64,000 nt of DNA from Lithospermum erythrorhizon (taxonomy: Eukaryota > Streptophyta > Magnoliopsida > Boraginales > Boraginaceae), in assembly GCA_019722365.1 (NCBI GenBank), contig JADFUC010002431.1, positions 310,001 through 374,000 of the forward strand, read 5' to 3'. The notes below the pieces were generated by a model. That model saw only the letters and a list, made by a program, of their open reading frames with translations, did no database searches and was not told where the DNA came from. The position numbers were made by a program, and so were the translations under genes. Shown here piece after piece: positions 1 through 12,000 of the stretch; within the stretch, counting starts at the first letter, position 1, and each line of letters opens with the position of its first letter.

Positions 1-480
1 CTTATTAATTGTATATTATAGTGTGGGTTCTCATAGATAATTTAAAGAGTTAGGAGCGTCAGCCCGATCTCTGTCGTTAATCGTTATAATAATTGTAATT
101 GAGTGGGTGTGTGTGCTCTGACTTCTTGTTATCTGAGCACAGAAAATTCGCACATCACCGGTGATATTCGAATTATTCCATGCATGAAATTAAAGCGAGA
201 CTTGTAAGGGTGAGAGATGTATCTACCGACATATATACTATATTTGTCAAATATATATTGAACATCAATTGGTTAAACTTCGAGTTTAATGATTAACTTG
301 ATGAAATTGATGAATAACTTTATAAGTTATTCGATAGTGACTTCGTTAGTATTTTAATTGACTCGTAAAGTTAATTAAATGGAACGACTCCTTAGTGACT
401 TATTGTTGATTAAGGCGCCATAGCAGTGCAATTAAGTTAACGAGTTAAGCGATTTCTTAACGAGTTGCTTAGCAGTTGGA
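1..480 (+). repeat. Dispersed repeat, copy A (partial, cut by window edge)
   Basis: This stretch shares a collinear series of blocks with 51337-51830: TAATTGTATATTA followed by TAGTGTGGGTT, then GATAATTTAA, then CGTTAATCGTTATAATAAT with GTAATTG, then ATGCATGAAATTAA, then a TTAATTAAAT/GAGTTAACGAGT-like tail. The two copies are diverged but in the same orientation, so they belong to one interspersed family. There is no long ORF. The copy runs off the left edge, so its ends and any target duplication cannot be read. An LTR or LTR-proximal region of a retrotransposon is possible, but no primer-binding site or polypurine tract was identified. Confidence 0.55.
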
Positions 481-3400
481 ATTAGACATTTGAGTATTTA
501 AAATAAGCGACAAGGATTTTTTTTCATCAATATGAAATCAAAACCCACTTGCCTCCCTCCTGCTTGAAAAACCGTGACCCCTTACACTTTTGGAAGATTT
601 TTTCTGCCCAATTTTGTTCATCTAACTCTAGAAATTAAATGCTTTGGGATTGATTCCCTCTTAGTGTGTGCGTTCAGGGGCCGTTTTTTGGTGTTGGTGA
701 AACAGTTGGAGGCTATTTGTGAAAGGGACACTGGCGTGAGGCAGCTTAAAATGGATGATTTCATTTAGGTGGCACCATTTGCGTGTAAGAACTCTTTTAT
801 TCATATTGCAATTTATGTGTTTTAGATTAATATACATTATTTTGAGGATCCGGAATGTATGAATTTGGTGTTTTATCACGAGTAAAATTCATACTAGATT
901 CCAATAAACCCTTGTTCGATCGAGGGTTTTATTTGAATTTAGGGTTTGATCGATAACCCTAATTAGCCACGTGACATCTTTTAGTGGCTCTACTTTTAAT
1001 TAATTTAATTAATTCATTTTAATCAATTTAATTATTATTTTTGATAAATTTTCGATGCTGATATATCGCGCGGAGCCGATCCTATGTTCGGACATGCGAG
1101 AATTCATAAAATAGGCCCTCGAATGATATTTCTTTTTTAATAATATAAGAAATGTGAGGTTTTAATTTTATTTTAATCTTTGGTATCTTTTTGAATTTTT
1201 GTATGGGATAATCTTCACAGAGTATATAAAATTGATAGAAAAAAATTATTGCTTTTATTATTTCAATAAATATAGGAAAAAATGGTGTATTTATATATGA
1301 ATCGATCAACTATACATATGGTGTTGATGTTAGTAAAATATACACATAAATATTTATTAGTGTTTATAGGAACAATTCAAAGTTTTTGTAGGAAAAAGTA
1401 TGTGAATAACATAACATCATTGAATTGTTTCAATGTAAAGCGCTTATGAAATAGATATTACATGTTTTAAAATAAGTGTCATGTATCCTTTGTTTTTTTA
1501 AAATCATTATTTCGTAGTTACAGGGGATAATAGTTTTCAAATATACAAATGTACTTTGAATTTTTAATATACACTCTAGTGTATTGCTCACAAATGAGTT
1601 CACATAATAATATATGAAAAATGGAAGAATATGATAATATGATTGGATGATGGGAACTTTTATCTAAAATGGAGGAATATGGTAATATTGGTAATAAGAA
1701 CGAACTAGGAAATTTTAACAAAAAGTAGAATAGAACACGAATTGAACCTACGGCCTTTTTTCAGAGATCCTTTGGATCGGCATATTTACCAATTCGATTC
1801 AACTATATGTTCAAAAAATATACATTTTATATAATTAAGTTGTCTATGAAGTTGGGGGCCCAAACATTTTGGGGAATGTGTGGTTGCACCCCACCACTGT
1901 TGGCCAGCCGTAGCATACTTAATGCACTAATGCAGTTTGGCATGATTAATTTAAAAAAATATAAAATAAAATCCTAATAGCCAATTTTTTTGAATATTTC
2001 ACCACTAACCTTACAAGGGAGTATCCTCCATGTAATATAATAATTGTCTTCTATAAGGCTGAGGTGGCTCGATCGAGCTCGAAGACCAATTCGAGGCAGG
2101 ACTTATTATAGATATAGCCGAGTCTGAGATTTGATTCAACCTAATCTAACTGAGAAAGTTGTTTGGTATGGCTTTGCTCATGCACATATCTACTTGTTAA
2201 TTGTGCTTACTGATGTTATTGAGCTAATTCAAAATGCGTTTCGACAAATTCAATTGGATTCTAAAATAAAATCGAATTCATTACAAAATCTGTCCGTATT
2301 AAAATCGAGTTTTCAGTTCAACTTGTAAAATCGAATCGTAAATATGTCGATCCGCTAGACTCGAAATCTATCTGAATCGACTAGAAATAAAATTGATAAA
2401 AGAATCAAATAAAAAAAATATCAGTCAACCCGAATAAAATCGAATGGAACTGACTTAAAACGAAATAAACCGAAGAATATAGAAATAAATCTAAGTTTAC
2501 CGGAAGAATAATCATTCGATTTCAAAGGAGTTTCTGTTTAGATTGCCTAATCGAATCAATTCGAATTACAAAACAAGCAAATTAAAGGTGTAATAGTGCT
2601 TGGTCATTTAAGGAGTTTTTGTTTAGATTGTCTAATCGAATCAAATTTAAGATGTAATCAATTCGAATAATCATTCGATTTCAAATGAGTTTCTGTTTAG
2701 ATTTTCTAATCGAATCAATTCAAATCCGAACAAACTGAATAACCAAATGATTTACAAGTTAACAATCCTAATAACTAAGTAATAGTGCTTGGTCATTTAA
2801 GTTGTGTGGCTTGTGAAATAATGGGCCACAAATGTGCAACTATGAACTAAGTCATTAGCTTAGAGGCTCTGGCCTCTAGCGACCTTAACAAGTAATTGGG
2901 CCCACAGATTAACACAGAATAATCCGAGCTGTTTCCGCTGCCAAAGGCCCAAAGAATGTAATCATCCCAATTATAATAACGTAATTCAATAGGATTAATC
3001 ATTCTAGTTAGACTAGGTTTGTGTCACGTGAAGCTTATGTTGGTAAACGTGCTGTGAATGCAATACGTATGCGAATTAATTTTTTATTTAGTAAGTGCTC
3101 ATTTAAAAATCGATGACACATTAAATATCGACAAAATAAATATCAACACATAAAATTAAACGTACTTAAACTTGCTACAAATCTATCCTATATATAATGT
3201 GGGAAGCCCAAAGCCTACAAGGTCCAAATTATCGTGTGACGTTATATTTATTTGAGCTGATATAACGGTAGATGTGTGTGTTATAATAATGCTAATTTAT
3301 GTCGTAATTGTTGAGAACACATTATATATAGATAAATTAATAACTACTTGCAAAGAATTTAAGGGTGGTTATTTTTTAATTTAGTTACTAAAATTGGACA

Positions 3401-4430
3401 GGTGGTGAGCAAATTTACACATTATATGCATATGGTTATAGGGGTATATTTGGCAAATCAAAAATTACTCTTAGCGGTTTCGATGACGTGGAAGCTTGTG
3501 TAATTATTATATATATATGGTAGATGTCCATTTCATCAGGTTGTTAGTAATAAATAATGGATAGAATTTATTCAAAAGCATCAGGTATCGAACCATACAT
3601 TCTACGTAATATAAAAGGGCGTTATACACTTTTGACGCTTGACCGAACAACTCTATACACTCCTTAACATTGGGAACGTGAGATAATATGGAAAATATGA
3701 ATTGTTTTTTCTCTTCTATGTTGTATACTCTTTAGTCTCCTCTCTTTTTCTCTATTTTCTTTCATAAGTCGATCTTCTCCATCCCGGAACTTGATCATGT
3801 GCTACTCTTTTAACCTACTCTTCTCATTATGCATAATCGATAGTAACCTACTCTTATAATTATATAGAATGACTTGTGGCCATTCAAAATATTTTTGCAT
3901 GTTTCTCTTAATGCACATTTTCCCAACTCATGTGAGCCATCTATAAATGATATGCGATGCTTATTAAGCCATCTGCATTATCGCTTTGCGTATACGTCTG
4001 TGCGTGATCATCGTTGTTAAGCCGTCGATTACCGACGCCAGCGAAATTTCTTGTTCTACAAAACCAAACTTCAGAATCTTGTTTTAAACTAAACAAAACA
4101 AGTATATTTGTTGTCTCCTAAGTTTATTTCTACATTTGATCGTGACAATTTATTTAATTGGAGTTGTGACAACTATTTTGAAAGTAAATTCTTACCTTTT
4201 CTCCATAATTTTCCTTCAAGTCTTGGGTGTCTTGTAACGTGTCTTTAAGGCAATACATAAGTCCAATAAAAAGAAGCCTTTCTTCATTGAATCATGCATT
4301 CCATTTCGGATATGAAAACTTGTGTATGAGATAAATAGAAAAATTCCCCCTCTTATCTCTCACATCATATGTTGTGCCCAAAAAAATCCCTAAAAATATA
4401 CCATAGTATTCTCCTAGGATTTCAAGAATG
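481..4430. other. Intergenic, no gene seen
   Basis: The stretch is AT-rich with stops in all frames and no recognisable protein domain. The short ORFs around 574-768, 1082-1309, 1518-1721 and 2131-2328 have low-complexity translations and no family signature. Around 930-960 there are AAACCC/AACCCTAA and TTAGGGTTT words next to repeat copy A. The only clear structure is the local duplication listed separately at 2512-2802. Confidence 0.6.
2512..2802 (+). repeat. Local direct repeats, about 40 bp and 21 bp units
   Basis: A roughly 40-bp unit containing GAGTTTCTGTTTAGATT followed by CTAATCGAATCAA occurs three times, near 2519, 2606 and 2679, with small differences. A second word, TAATAGTGCTTGGTCATTTAA, occurs exactly at 2591 and again at 2780, an offset of 189 bases. 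The pattern suggests local duplication, perhaps in a decayed element. The wider region is also enriched in the words TCGAAT and ATTCGA. Confidence 0.7.
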
Positions 4431-4536
4431 CTCTCTGCATCTATAGTCTTTTTATTTCCTCCAATAGGTCTCCAAAATTATTTAGACATCTAAACTGATA
4501 TTGAAACTTACTTAGTTGTATGCTTTTTTCAAAGAT

Positions 4537-5304
4537 ATGGTATCTTTTAGTGGTTTGGGAATTGGTTTGAGTTTTGTGTTTGGCTGCATCCTTTTGGGAC
4601 TTGTTGCTGAGCTTTACTACATATTGTATTGGAAGAAGAGAATCAAGAACAGAGAACAACTTGAAGAAGATTACTCTAGCATTGCAACTGACATTTCATA
4701 TATATTTTGTTGGAAGCATCCCAATTCTTTGTGGAAAAACATTTCCCATCAAGAACCTAATGGCTCTTCAACAAGAAGATCTTCACAAGCCAATGGACTT
4801 GAAAATGATTTGGAAAGTAGTTTTGGTGAAGATAGTGTAGATTTGGAGCTCATGAGGATGTATAATTTGGCTGGACCCCCAAGATTTCTTTTCCCAATTG
4901 AAGAAGAATCTAAGGAGGATTTGGAATCTGAAGATAATAATAGAAGTAGAAAAGGTTCAAGAACAAGAAGCTTAAGTGATCTTATACTATGTACTCCATT
5001 GTCTTCACCTCCTATCAAGATTCCTAGGCCTTTAGCTTCATATAACAATCATGGATTCAACCCTCTTTTTGAATCATTTTCAGAAGCAGAATTGAACAGA
5101 TTGAGATCTTCTCCCCCTCCCAAATTCAAGTTCTTGAAGGATGCTGAGGAGAAATTGTTCAAAAGAATAAGGGAAGAAGCAGATAAGAAAAGGGTTCAAG
5201 ATGGGTCATTCCTTTCTTTTCTTGGTAAAAATAGAGAAAATGAAATGCTTCAACAATTGCCTCTTTGTCACTCAACTCCTTCTCAGGTACTTCCATTGGC
5301 TTGA
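4537..5304 (+). CDS. Plant single-pass membrane protein, function unknown
   Basis: One uninterrupted ORF of 255 codons. I chose the ATG at 4537 because an in-frame TAG at 4513-4515 lies just upstream and no other ATG falls between them. The N-terminus (residues about 5-28) is hydrophobic with the small-residue pattern GLGIGLSFVFGCILLGLVAE, and is followed by YWKKRIKNR. That arrangement fits an uncleaved membrane anchor with a positive cytosolic flank. The rest is hydrophilic and serine-, glutamate- and lysine-rich, with a short conserved-looking segment, PPPKFKFLKDAEEKLFKR, near residues 198-215. I recognise the general layout of small plant membrane proteins described only as transmembrane or lipoprotein-like, but cannot assign a role. 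The segment CAG/GTACTTCC near the end could serve as a splice donor, so the last five residues could be replaced by a small unrecognised exon. Confidence 0.75.
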   Translation: MVSFSGLGIGLSFVFGCILLGLVAELYYILYWKKRIKNREQLEEDYSSIATDISYIFCWKHPNSLWKNISHQEPNGSSTRRSSQANGLENDLESSFGEDSVDLELMRMYNLAGPPRFLFPIEEESKEDLESEDNNRSRKGSRTRSLSDLILCTPLSSPPIKIPRPLASYNNHGFNPLFESFSEAELNRLRSSPPPKFKFLKDAEEKLFKRIREEADKKRVQDGSFLSFLGKNRENEMLQQLPLCHSTPSQVLPLA

Positions 5305-6785
5305 AAGAAATCAATTGCTCAATAGCCTTTGTTGAGTTTTTTAGCAATGTATGTTCTTGCTCTTTAGAAATTATTTCATCATTAACTTTGTGTATTTATA
5401 ATGATTCTGAATAGACAAAAGTAGAATTTATATCAACTGTATTAGCTCCATGTCTCCATGGCTGCTTCAATTTATTTTGTCCATGTTGAACTAGAATCAG
5501 AATTTAAGACAAGTACAATAATACTATTTGATCTATAATTAGTGTACGGAAGATCTAGACATGTACTATATATGTTTGAATCATAATTCTGGGCATTATT
5601 TTTTCCGATATGAGCATTCAATTAGAGGTTATGATACCAATTGCTCACAAAACTTAATACGCGTACAATAGTAATTATATCGTTTGTTTGAAGGCTTGAT
5701 GAGTGTTGCTGAGTTTATCATTACTGATTAATGATTAATTATTACTCCTTGCTTTTAATGATTTATGATATCATAATGTGGCATTGATCAAGTACTCAAG
5801 TACAATATTACATGCTGTATTAATGCGGACAAGTCAATAAATTATGGCGTATCCATGTTTTTCAAGATGTATATCAAGTTCATTCTCAATATATTAGCCT
5901 ATTAATATAAATATTCAATACGGAGTATTAAATACTATTCTTAAATGAATTTGTTAATATATTGATTTTTGTAACTCGTAATATATTTCATTCTCAAGGC
6001 ACTTTATATTTTATACAAAAATTGATAATAACAAAAAAATATTGTTTTATCAGTAACAAAAGTCAGCATAGACAAAAAAAAATTATTTGACACAGTTATG
6101 AAACAGTTAAGAACTTGACCTAAATATATTTGGAACGCGAGCTGAAATATTATTATTTACATCTGTTCAAAACTCACTTGTCCCTCTCAAAAAGATTCCT
6201 TATATCCTTTAAAATATATTCTTGAAAGATAGGGTAACATGTTCCTTAGCTTTTTTTGGCTGAAAGTATATTTGTCAGAAAAAAAAAAGACTTGTTATAC
6301 CCCAATCTTTAAAAAACTACGGACCAAGTTTTTAAATTTGATGAGTGACCAATTAAATTTTACAATCAAATATATTTTATTATTTTTTGTTAAAAGTATA
6401 TCAATAGATAAAACTTCCAACCTAATCTATTATTTATTTGATTCAAATCAAACTTGTGTATATCAATTATTGTTAAGAGTCTAATGGTTTTTTTTATATA
6501 TTTTTATCATAAAAATTTAATGCGATAATAATTTGAGAATTTTTAAAAAGTGTGAAATCGTCACACTAACAGCCCTTAAAATTCCTGCCTTGTAATAATA
6601 TGAAAAAATTAATCACAAAATATATCTCAATTGATTAGGAACCAAAACTAGTATTTTAGTTTTAACAACTTCAATACAAGTTTGAATTCTTTACAATGGC
6701 TAGTTGTTAACTCCAAAAGTAGGAGCGCTTCGTTGATCTGAACCTAATCAATTTGAATATTATAAAAGAAAAGTTCCATCATATT
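5305..6785. other. Intergenic, no gene seen
   Basis: This is the 3' flank of the membrane-protein gene followed by very AT-rich DNA. The ORF at 6239-6484 has a lysine/phenylalanine-rich low-complexity translation and no domain, and I regard it as chance. Confidence 0.55.
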
Positions 6786-7104
6786 CCAGGGGAAAAGTGC
6801 CGACGTTCGAATATATATCAATAGTGGTGTTCAGTCGTTGTGAACTATTCTTCAACTTTTACCTAAACAAGAAGGTAGGAGATGTGTTGCTGTCACGAGT
6901 GTCAACCAACAGTAGAACGAGACGTTTCATACGAGTTAATAAGGAGTCCGACTATATTCATACTAAAACAGTGTTAAAAATCACTGAAATAATTATTTTA
7001 TTCCTAAATAAAATTTTCTCAAATATTACACTTAGAAATAGGAGGGTAAAATAGTCATTTCACTCCTTTTTAACACTGTTTCAGTGTAACTTTAACTCCC
7101 CTGG
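6786..7104. mobile_element. Inverted-repeat MITE candidate
   Basis: The core at 6966-7081 is a foldback. The left arm begins AAACAGTGTTAAAAATCACT and the right arm ends TTTTTAACACTGTTT. The match continues inward through TGAAATAATTATTTTATTCCTA on the left and TAGGAGGGTAAAATAGTCATTTCA on the right. An outer pair, CCAGGGGA at 6786 and TCCCCTGG ending at 7104, may mark the true ends. No convincing target duplication was found, so the superfamily is not assigned. The ORF at 6797-7054 lies inside and is not a gene. Confidence 0.6.
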
Positions 7105-7600
7105 TTAATAAGGTCATAAACTGCTTTTTATATTATTGTTTATGAGTCGCATAACTTAGAAGTGATAAAGAAGAGCGTTAAATCTATCCGTCGTCTTTAA
7201 AAATTTCAGAGTCTATCATGCAATTATAGATTATTTTATACAAAATATAATAATTGTCTCCCTCCTTCAATAATGAAAAATTTTTCATTTAAAAAAATTA
7301 AATGTCTTGATTCTCGCCGTTAATATTTATTTAAGATAAAATAATCTTGTTCTGTAATTATTCGAATGATATGGTCCATGTATATATACCAAATGTATTC
7401 ATGATAGTCGATAGAGATGGATGATGATTAATTTATAGCTGATGAGAGACTTCAGTGGTCCGGTTTGTGGTGACCCCTTTTAATTATTTCTTATCCGAGT
7501 ATACAGTAAATATTTAATTTTAGTAGAAGAAAGTGTTCAATCTGAGGGACCAGTGGACCACATTGTTTTTTGCAGTTCACACTTCACAAGTGTAATGTTG

Positions 7601-7640
7601 ATGCATTTAAATTTGGATGGATGCATTTAAATTTGGATGG
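7601..7640 (+). repeat. Exact 20-bp tandem duplication
   Basis: The 20-mer ATGCATTTAAATTTGGATGG is present twice, head to tail, without a mismatch. A second exact short duplication, AATAATAAGTAGTCAAAAAA, lies nearby at about 7809-7848, inside a possible Stowaway-like element beginning CTCCCTAAGTCCC at 7745. Confidence 0.9.
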
Positions 7641-8196
7641 ATCAATTTTCTAGATCTGTGGAGCTAATTCTTAATGAAGAAAAAGATATCCATCTTTTGA
7701 GCTATGATTGATTTGCCTAGAATTACATTTCTTGTTATATCATACTCCCTAAGTCCCTTTATGTTATTTTTTACTTGTTTTTTAGTTAATTACACATAAA
7801 TTAAGAAAAATAATAAGTAGTCAAAAAAAATAATAAGTAGTCAAAAAAGTACATTAAAAATATAAAATGTCAATTAATTAAAATTATATAATTAATTGGT
7901 TGATAATTTAATAAGAAAAAATAGTCAAAATATACATTAAAATTGAAGAAATACAATTTCATATACTAAAAATATAAATATTTTAAAATAAAAAATTAAG
8001 GTTAGAAATATAAATAAAAAATAGTAATATTTACATATCAATATCTATTACAATCAAAGCACTTGTTTATGAACACTTTGTCCATTGATTCAAATAAAAT
8101 TCTTTTTTATCCTGCACTTACTTGACACATAACTGACATAACCATTAATCAATCGTGGAAAGAAAGATCCAATAACCTAGCATAAATTATATTATA

Positions 8197-8405
8197 TTTC
8201 ATCCATTTTAAAATATATGATTATTTAAATAAAAATTAATTTATTAAGAGATTATAAAAAGTTATATTGGAATTATAAAAAGCTACATTGGAAATGTAAA
8301 AAATCATATTGGAATTGTAAAAATGTATATTAAAATTGTAAACAATCAACTATTGTGAAAAAATAAAAAAAATTTAAATAATCATCTATTTTGAAATGGA
8401 GAGAG
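8197..8405. mobile_element. Stowaway-like MITE with internal ~20-bp tandem repeats
   Basis: The left end TTTCATCCATTTTAAAATAT continues into ATGATTATTTAAA. The reverse complement of the right end reads CTCTCCATTTCAAAATAGAT followed by GATTATTTAAA. TA dinucleotides at 8195-8196 and 8406-8407 fit the Stowaway (Tc1/Mariner-derived) target duplication. Inside, a unit like TATATTGGAATTATAAAAAG recurs about four times with drift, from about 8260 to 8340. There is no ORF. Confidence 0.75.
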
Positions 8406-8642
8406 TATATTTTAAAAATTGGTGTGATGGTCGATGTTTTTTGAAATCAATTAATCAAATCCCCCAATTACTTTTTCACTAGAAATCCATCTTCAGTTCG
8501 ATTTGTCTTTAGTAAGGATGTATAATGTTTATCCATCATTTTTGCACCTTCACGTTGATTATCAACGAAGATTGGTTTGTATTAACAAAAGTCCGCTTGT
8601 CTCAACGTATGCGTATCTGATGGAGGGTGAAGGTACAGGCAG

Positions 8643-9099
8643 CCCTTGAATCTTTATCGAATGTGGGTTGAATCAGGCCAGAGATTAAAAACCCATCTAG
8701 AACCGGCCCGCTACTTAATATTAATTAACTTGTATCCATAGAAGACGTGGCTGAAATGTAAGTAGATGGCGTAAGATAAACATAACCGAATATGGCAATT
8801 TACATGAAAAGCATGTAGGTTTGTAATTAAATATGAAATTAAGTGGTCCACTATTTTTTATACCGTATATTATTAAATTGAATGACATGACATGTATTTA
8901 TGTGTATAAATCGATCTGAAGAAAGCGGTACAAAAGGATCTGCACCGATCATAAATAATAAATAAATAGGAGTTAATATCATTCCAGTTGCCATTACAAA
9001 ATAGATAATCGGCCGGACGTGAACCTAAATACCAAATGGACTAATGAATCGGGTATGTGGACAACTCGATTCGACCCACATTCGATAAAGATTCAAGGG
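8643..9099. repeat. Foldback with 32-bp near-perfect arms
   Basis: The left arm at 8643-8674 begins CCCTTGAATCTTTATCGAAT. The reverse complement of 9068-9099 is the same over 32 bases apart from one difference (GGGTTGAATC against GGGTCGAATC). The arms enclose about 390 bases of AT-rich DNA without an ORF. This could be the ends of a non-autonomous element or two opposed copies of one family. I could not identify a target duplication. Confidence 0.8.
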
Positions 9100-12000
9100 G
9101 TCGTGTAGTGCCCAATGGTTCTAATGGGTATGGTCTGGACCTCTTCTTAAATAATAGAACCAAGCCAAATTACCTTAAGAAGTAGCAACATATATAAATG
9201 GGCTCTTAGTCTGCCTAAAAAAAAAGGCTGCTTAAATCTTGGGTCTTAAATTGCCGAGCGTTGATGCCAGAAAAATTGATTAGTATTGTATTTATTATTT
9301 TGAATCACGAATCAACTACATTTAATTCTTTAGATTTATTTTTTATTTTAACGATCGATATCTAAGCTCAGTAGTTAATTATAGCAATTAACGTCGGATC
9401 TTGTACCATTATATAGTACACAAAATTAGGTGATTTATAGGTTTGTAATCTCATGGCAATTTATTTAATTCTCTTTTGATTTGGTTATATAAAGCTTCAA
9501 CTTTTTATCTTTTTATTTATTTTTCATTTTCTTGATTTTTCATGATTTTGGATATTGATTTTAGGTGTTTTTGAGTTGTAATCTCATTATTGTAGTTAAC
9601 TTTCTTGAACTGACTAGCTTGATTTTAGATGCTTTTTGAGTTTGTAATCTCATTATTTGATAATTTATAATATGAATATATATGCTTGAATATCTTTAGA
9701 ATCATGTGAATTGATCAAGAATCTTGAAGAGATTTTTAATTGATTTAAAAAGTTGATGTTGAATTGTTGGGGATCTTTTTGTGTAATGTTATGTGATAAT
9801 CTGAATTTGTGATGTTAATTATTTATAATTAGAAATATATTAGATATTAGATTGTAAATAGAAATTAAAAAAAATTAAAAAAAATAAATATGGTTGATTC
9901 ATATTTAAAATAATAGAGCATAATAATTATAATTTTTTGAGGCCGTTTATGATTTTGAGATCGGCGTTTAGCATTCTGAAAAAAACAAGAAAGAAACAAA
10001 ACAACCTTAAAATCCTATGATTCTTGAACCTGCAAACGTAAGCAGCCCGGTCTAGAGAGGCTCAGATTCTATAGGGTGCTACTCAAATCACCAAAATTTG
10101 AAGTTGTTCACCTTAAGGTACTCCTCTTTAATTATTTCGTTAATGGTATATCTAAATTTTGGGTTTTGTACACCTAACACATCATATTACTCACGATAAC
10201 GAGCCCCAACTTTACTATTCTTTATTTGCCGATATTCTTTAAAGGGATTTTGATTAAGATAAAGCTATTTTTGGATTGTGCTTAGGCTAAGAATTGTGAG
10301 CTGAAGTCCTTTCAAGTTTACTACTTACCATTCTCTCAAAGTTTGGCATATTATAAAAATGTCATCTTTATAATTCAATGTATGTTATGAATATCTCAAC
10401 ATCACCTTCAGAGGCTTAACCGGGGAAGATAGTAGATGGCCACGACACATCTCATTTAGCTTGGTGATGGTTTTGGATCTCTTTCTCAATCGTATTGGTT
10501 GTCATATGAAGAGGTGGGGAGTTGATAATAATTTTTCTGTTCTTCTATATGCTCATTGGCGATTGGGATTTGTTATAGTCATCATTTATGGTCATGCAAT
10601 TTGATGTATGTTATTGCTTTATTCGTTCTTGAGATGTAGCATTGGTCATTGCAAAAGTGAAACCATCCAATTTCCTCTTTCTTTTTCGACTACCAACCAT
10701 CACCCTCTTTTGTACTACTCGTGGTAATTAATTACTCCATTATAATACTCTCTTTTTTTATTTGTAGGTTTTAGCAAATTTTTATTTTAAAATATTTGTC
10801 ATTTAGTATAAAATTATCTTTCGTTTTGATATAATTTTTGATGTACTACCAATGAAATTATCAAATCGATCGATGATATAATAATTTTAAATGATTGTTA
10901 TTCACCATTTTAAGATACCTTTTGACTATTTTTACTTGTTTATGAAAATTGTTAAAACTATAAAAAAAAAACTCAAGGAGTATATTATTATTAGTAGTGA
11001 ATTCAAACCTTAAATTAATCCCTCTTTTAAGTTCGAACATTACATCTAAGTTAACTTTAAGAACAAATAATTTTCAAAAAAAAAAAAATTGGCATCATTT
11101 ACCTCATTAATTAGTTCAAACTGGTCCTAAGCAAATAAAGAAGCTAAAAGCTGAGATCTACTCGGGTTCGTTCTCAGTAGTGTGCGAAGCTTTCTTTTTT
11201 TAAAGACTAATAAAGATACTACTTTTTACCCTGAGTCTATGATGATAAATATCCACTTATATATATTGTAGTAGTCTTCATTATTAAGAGATTTTATTTT
11301 GCTATATAATCAATATAGGCAAGAAATGAAATTATAGCCGCCTTATTATATCTGTCATGTTAATAAATAATAAGACATCATCATGATATTAAATCTGATT
11401 GTCAATCACTGCCTCATGTGTCTAGGTGAGGTGCAAACATGTACTAGGATTGTCTCATCATTAAAAAATGATACGAAAAAAAACTGGCATGCATATGATG
11501 AAGAACAATAATTGCTATACAAAGATATAAACATGTACAATGTGATCAAACTAGTAAGTGTTTACTAATTCCTATATATATATTTAACAATAACAACAAC
11601 AAAAAATATACAGTGATCTCTATTTGAATTTTCACAATACAACCTTGATTTATAATTTTTGGAGTACAACAAACAAATACTAAAATACAATAATGGTAGA
11701 ATACTAACTTCCTTGAATGGGTTCTGGGAAGCTCACAAATAACTATTTTCGATTGCTAGAAATGCTCTTCGTGGATAAGACAATGATTTGAAAGTTGATC
11801 TTCACTGTATAAGTTACCAGAAATTTATTGAGTATTATTGTAAAGACAAGAAAAAGAAGAACACTTTTCAGAAAAATTGTATTGTGTTTTCTCTTTTCTT
11901 ATATATAGGATCTCTTCACAAATTAGTTTTCAAATCCTTTTGATGTAGTTGTACAAGTGTCACACTTAAGAATGTATTAAGCCTCCAGAAACATGCGTTA

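Noticed and set aside
4516..4536. TTG start for the membrane protein
   Set aside because: Plant translation starts at ATG. The first in-frame ATG at 4537 immediately precedes the membrane segment.
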